64,000 bases of DNA from Elysia crispata (Eukaryota; Mollusca; Gastropoda; Plakobranchidae), in the NCBI GenBank assembly GCA_033675545.1, contig JAWDGP010001431.1:15001-79000 (forward strand), given 5' to 3'. Position 1 is the first letter of the stretch. Every line of letters begins with the position of its first letter. Below the pieces are notes generated by a model. That model saw only the letters and a program-made list of their open reading frames with translations. It was not told the DNA's origin and ran no database searches. The position numbers and the translations under genes were made by a program. Below are positions 61,570-64,000 of the stretch, in pieces.

Positions 61570-61790
61570 ACCAAGATGCATTTTACTTCAAAATGTTTTA
61601 TGCAATCGATAATATATTGTGACACAGCAAAACAATCAAATGAAGCCACACTACAAGTCAAGCATCATTTATGTTAATCAAAGTATAATAAAGCAACTAA
61701 TCATGAAGGAATGGTAAGATGTAAGTAAGAAGCGTGTATCTCTGTTTGAATCTATCTACACAATACTGCGCAAGTTACCTTTAGAATAGA

Positions 61791-62194
61791 TTAAAAACTG
61801 ATGTTTATAAAGACATCTAACATCAGCATGATGGATTGCACTACTTTCAGTGCATTAAAAAAATGAATATAATAAAAATTACGGGAGGGTTTCAAACGCA
61901 ATGAGTTTATTTTAATAGAGAAAAACCAAAGTCTTAAGAACTTCTTCTTTGAGACATCCTTGTCTCTCAGAAAAGACAACATTGTAAATGGAGGAACTTC
62001 TCTCTCTGTGTCAGCTGTGTTCAGGCAGGCAAGGATCTCTGGCAGCTGTGGATCATCAGAACTGACGCTGGTCCAAAACACCGCCAGGTTGAGAGGGATA
62101 CCCCCAGACACATTCATGGCCTTTAGACCAAGAGACTCTCGATAGATCATTATTCCTGTAACTGGGAAATGGTTCAGTCCAGGCATTGCGGGAA
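61791..62194 (-). CDS. Candidate terminal exon of an unrecognised minus-strand gene
   Basis: An open frame follows an acceptor (tactgatcaatcag, AG at 62196-62195) and runs to a stop at 61793-61791, entering in phase 1. The first 90 residues have normal protein composition (MPGLNHFPVTGIMIYRESLG, then LNLAVFWTSV, DDPQLPEILACLNTADTERE and VPPFTMLSFLRDKDVSKKKF). The rest is A/T-rich and may be untranslated if a donor is used earlier. A poly(A) signal lies downstream. I do not recognise the family. Upstream exons would lie at higher coordinates, but none was identified with confidence before the LINE at 63 kb. It could also be a chance frame. Confidence 0.35.
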
Positions 62195-62199
62195 CTGAT

Positions 62200-63045
62200 T
62201 GATCAGTAATATTAAAAAAAAATCTAGAGGTTTAAATGAAACTGTAGCTGTTTGGCTGGCCTTACTCGCTTATTTATTTTTCCAGCTTGGACAAGTTTAA
62301 AACAAAGAATAAACCATTGCGGCGGTAAAATACTGCACAGCCAGGTGGTCTCTACAATCATTTCATAAGATTGATCTTCTAGGATTCCCCGAGACTTCAT
62401 TATCGGGCTCATCTAACTTACAACATTTTACAAGAGACTCAGTCAAGATAAACGAGAAAAGGCAATTATAAGCAAAGACAGACAGACAGACAGAGATATA
62501 GATTGGGAGGGCTAGGAGGGGAGGGGGTTAGGGGAAGTAAGAAATTTGAAGTAAAAATAAAGCCAGAAAATACATCGCTACATGACGACTTACATAAAGA
62601 TAGCACTGTACAAAGTCAAGTTACAGAGAAAAGAAAGAGTGAGAATGGAGGCGAGGTTTAGACAGCTACATCATACAGTGTTGAGCTGAAGATCACATTC
62701 TTGTAGCTCAATATTAAATTAGATTTACGAAATAGCAAAAAAAAAAAAAAAAAAAATGGCTACAGGAAGCAGTGTAAAAATTAAATATGTATTTATAAAA
62801 AGTGTAAACCTTAGAATGCTTTAAGATTAAATCAAATTTATATTATTTGCTCAAATTAGAGGTTAAAAAGCATGACTTATATAAGGCGGCAGCTCAGAGC
62901 CAACTCTGAGAAAGAGAAATGAGGGTATCTTTCCCTCTGCAAGTCTGTGAGAGGTCCTTGGGCAAGACCAATTAAAAATATAACATAAAATGATATTAGA
63001 CAGCAACAATGTGAGTTGATGGGTAAATCAGCTCATTAAAACAAA
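62200..63045. other. Spacer with simple repeats
   Basis: Contains a short (GACA)n at about 62478-62495, a G-rich patch at 62505-62535, and an A-run at 62738-62756. No gene recognised. Confidence 0.4.
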
Positions 63046-63049
63046 ACAA

Positions 63050-63990
63050 AAATAAAGTGTGGTATCTGACAAGGATGTGTGCTTGCCCAGACCTTTTCTC
63101 TCTTTATAGTGAAATGATTTGAGAAGCATAGAAGGATACCCAGGAATTAAAATAGGAGGGCACAAAGTAAGCAACATGAGATACGCTGATGACGCTCTAT
63201 TTATTGCAGGAAATAAAGAAGACTTGCCACAATCATAAGACATCACTGAAGAAGAAAGCAGAAGGAAAGGATATGGATTAAAGAGCAAAAACACAGAAGT
63301 AATGGTTGTCAATCGAAACAATGAGTGTGCACAGATCAATTCTTTAGTAGCCAAAATTAATTCAAGTTCAGGAATCAATGCAAATATTTGGCCATTTTAA
63401 TGTTAAGAGATGGACACAACAACTGTGAAATCGCATCAAGAACGGCGCAAGTTGAAAATGAGTTTTCATTGACTGAAATCAGAACTCTCAAATGAATACA
63501 TCTCATTTACATGAGAAGAAGAGCACTGGAGTGTTTTACTGAACCCATCCATATGTATGAATATTAGGCTTGGACAATTTAAAAAACAACTACAAAATTA
63601 ACTGGAGGAAACAGAAATGTGTTTCCTAAGGAGAATGCTATGAATCTTATTCATGGATTTCAAAGAAATCAAACTAAACTGTGCTACGAGGAGCTGGCAC
63701 ATCATTGCTTATAAATACCATATGTAAACGACAGGCAGTGTTTTTTTGGCCATGTGATGAGAAAAAAGAAACTGAAACATCTTGTGACAACTGGATTGAT
63801 TTTAAAGGAAAAGGCAGCAGGGGAAAGAAGCGAGAGAAGATATAGCATGGACTAAAAACGTGGCTAAATGTAAAATGAGTGACAGATGCACTAACAGCAT
63901 CAAGGGATAGAGATGCTCAGAAGGTCATGATTGCCTAATCTAAAGAGCAGGGCACCTAATTCATTGATATACATAGAATTTTCCATGAAT
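63050..63990 (+). mobile_element. 5'-truncated LINE, third copy, reaching near the window end
   Basis: Begins within the RT domain (RQGCVL-like), then a SLYSEMI-like word, PGIKIGGHKVSNMRYADDAL with the catalytic YADD, and FIAGNKEDL. It ends with FFGHVMRKKKLKHLVTTGL, GKRSEKI-like and KVMIA(Y)SKEQGT-like words. Multiple frameshifts and stops break it. Its abrupt 5' start is typical of incomplete target-primed insertion. Confidence 0.85.
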
Positions 63991-64000
63991 CATCTAAGGA

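Overview
The window looks like animal nuclear DNA, most likely from a mollusc and probably a gastropod. It is AT-rich, its genes are split by GT-AG introns, short tagatctagatc-type strings recur, and minisatellites are abundant. The species assignment is inference. No rRNA genes, functional tRNA genes or CRISPR arrays were seen.

Layout. (1) 1-2000: two minisatellites (about 35 and 46 bp) and a GAT-rich stretch, followed by the last exon of a Cys-loop (nicotinic-receptor-like) subunit gene at 2261-2494 (+) with its poly(A) signal. (2) 7150-30816 (-): a complete BBS9/PTHB1 gene. I could assemble 22 coding exons whose lengths and phases close exactly to a 1019-residue protein. Its introns carry a LINE fragment, a piggyBac fragment, nested inverted repeats and microsatellites. 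(3) 31-36 kb: another LINE fragment, a perfect NRF1-type palindrome that may mark the BBS9 promoter, an LTR-retrotransposon fossil and tRNA-derived SINE copies. (4) 36.7-39.8 kb: a satellite of about 51 bp. (5) 42.2-43.7 kb: a decayed transposase-like coding sequence. (6) 44.6-48.6 kb: a 4-kb array of a 32-bp minisatellite. (7) 53.1-60.3 kb (+): the most interesting locus, a TATA-driven six-exon gene for a secreted protein of 755 residues. It has a signal peptide, three six-cysteine modules each encoded by its own 1-1 phase exon, a 464-residue Asp/Ala/Pro/Gly repeat domain encoded by a 1.39-kb exon with no methionine codon, and a fourth cysteine module. I do not recognise the family. (8) 60.5-64 kb: an 89-bp repeat matching one at 58.8 kb, a 173-bp hAT-type MITE with a perfect 8-bp target duplication, a possible terminal exon on the minus strand, and a third LINE copy running to the window end.

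Functionally, BBS9 is a core BBSome subunit acting in ciliary traffic. The 53-58 kb gene encodes an extracellular acidic repeat protein whose role cannot be read from sequence; matrix or mineral-associated functions are possible but unproven. Nothing indicates that the genes form a co-regulated unit.
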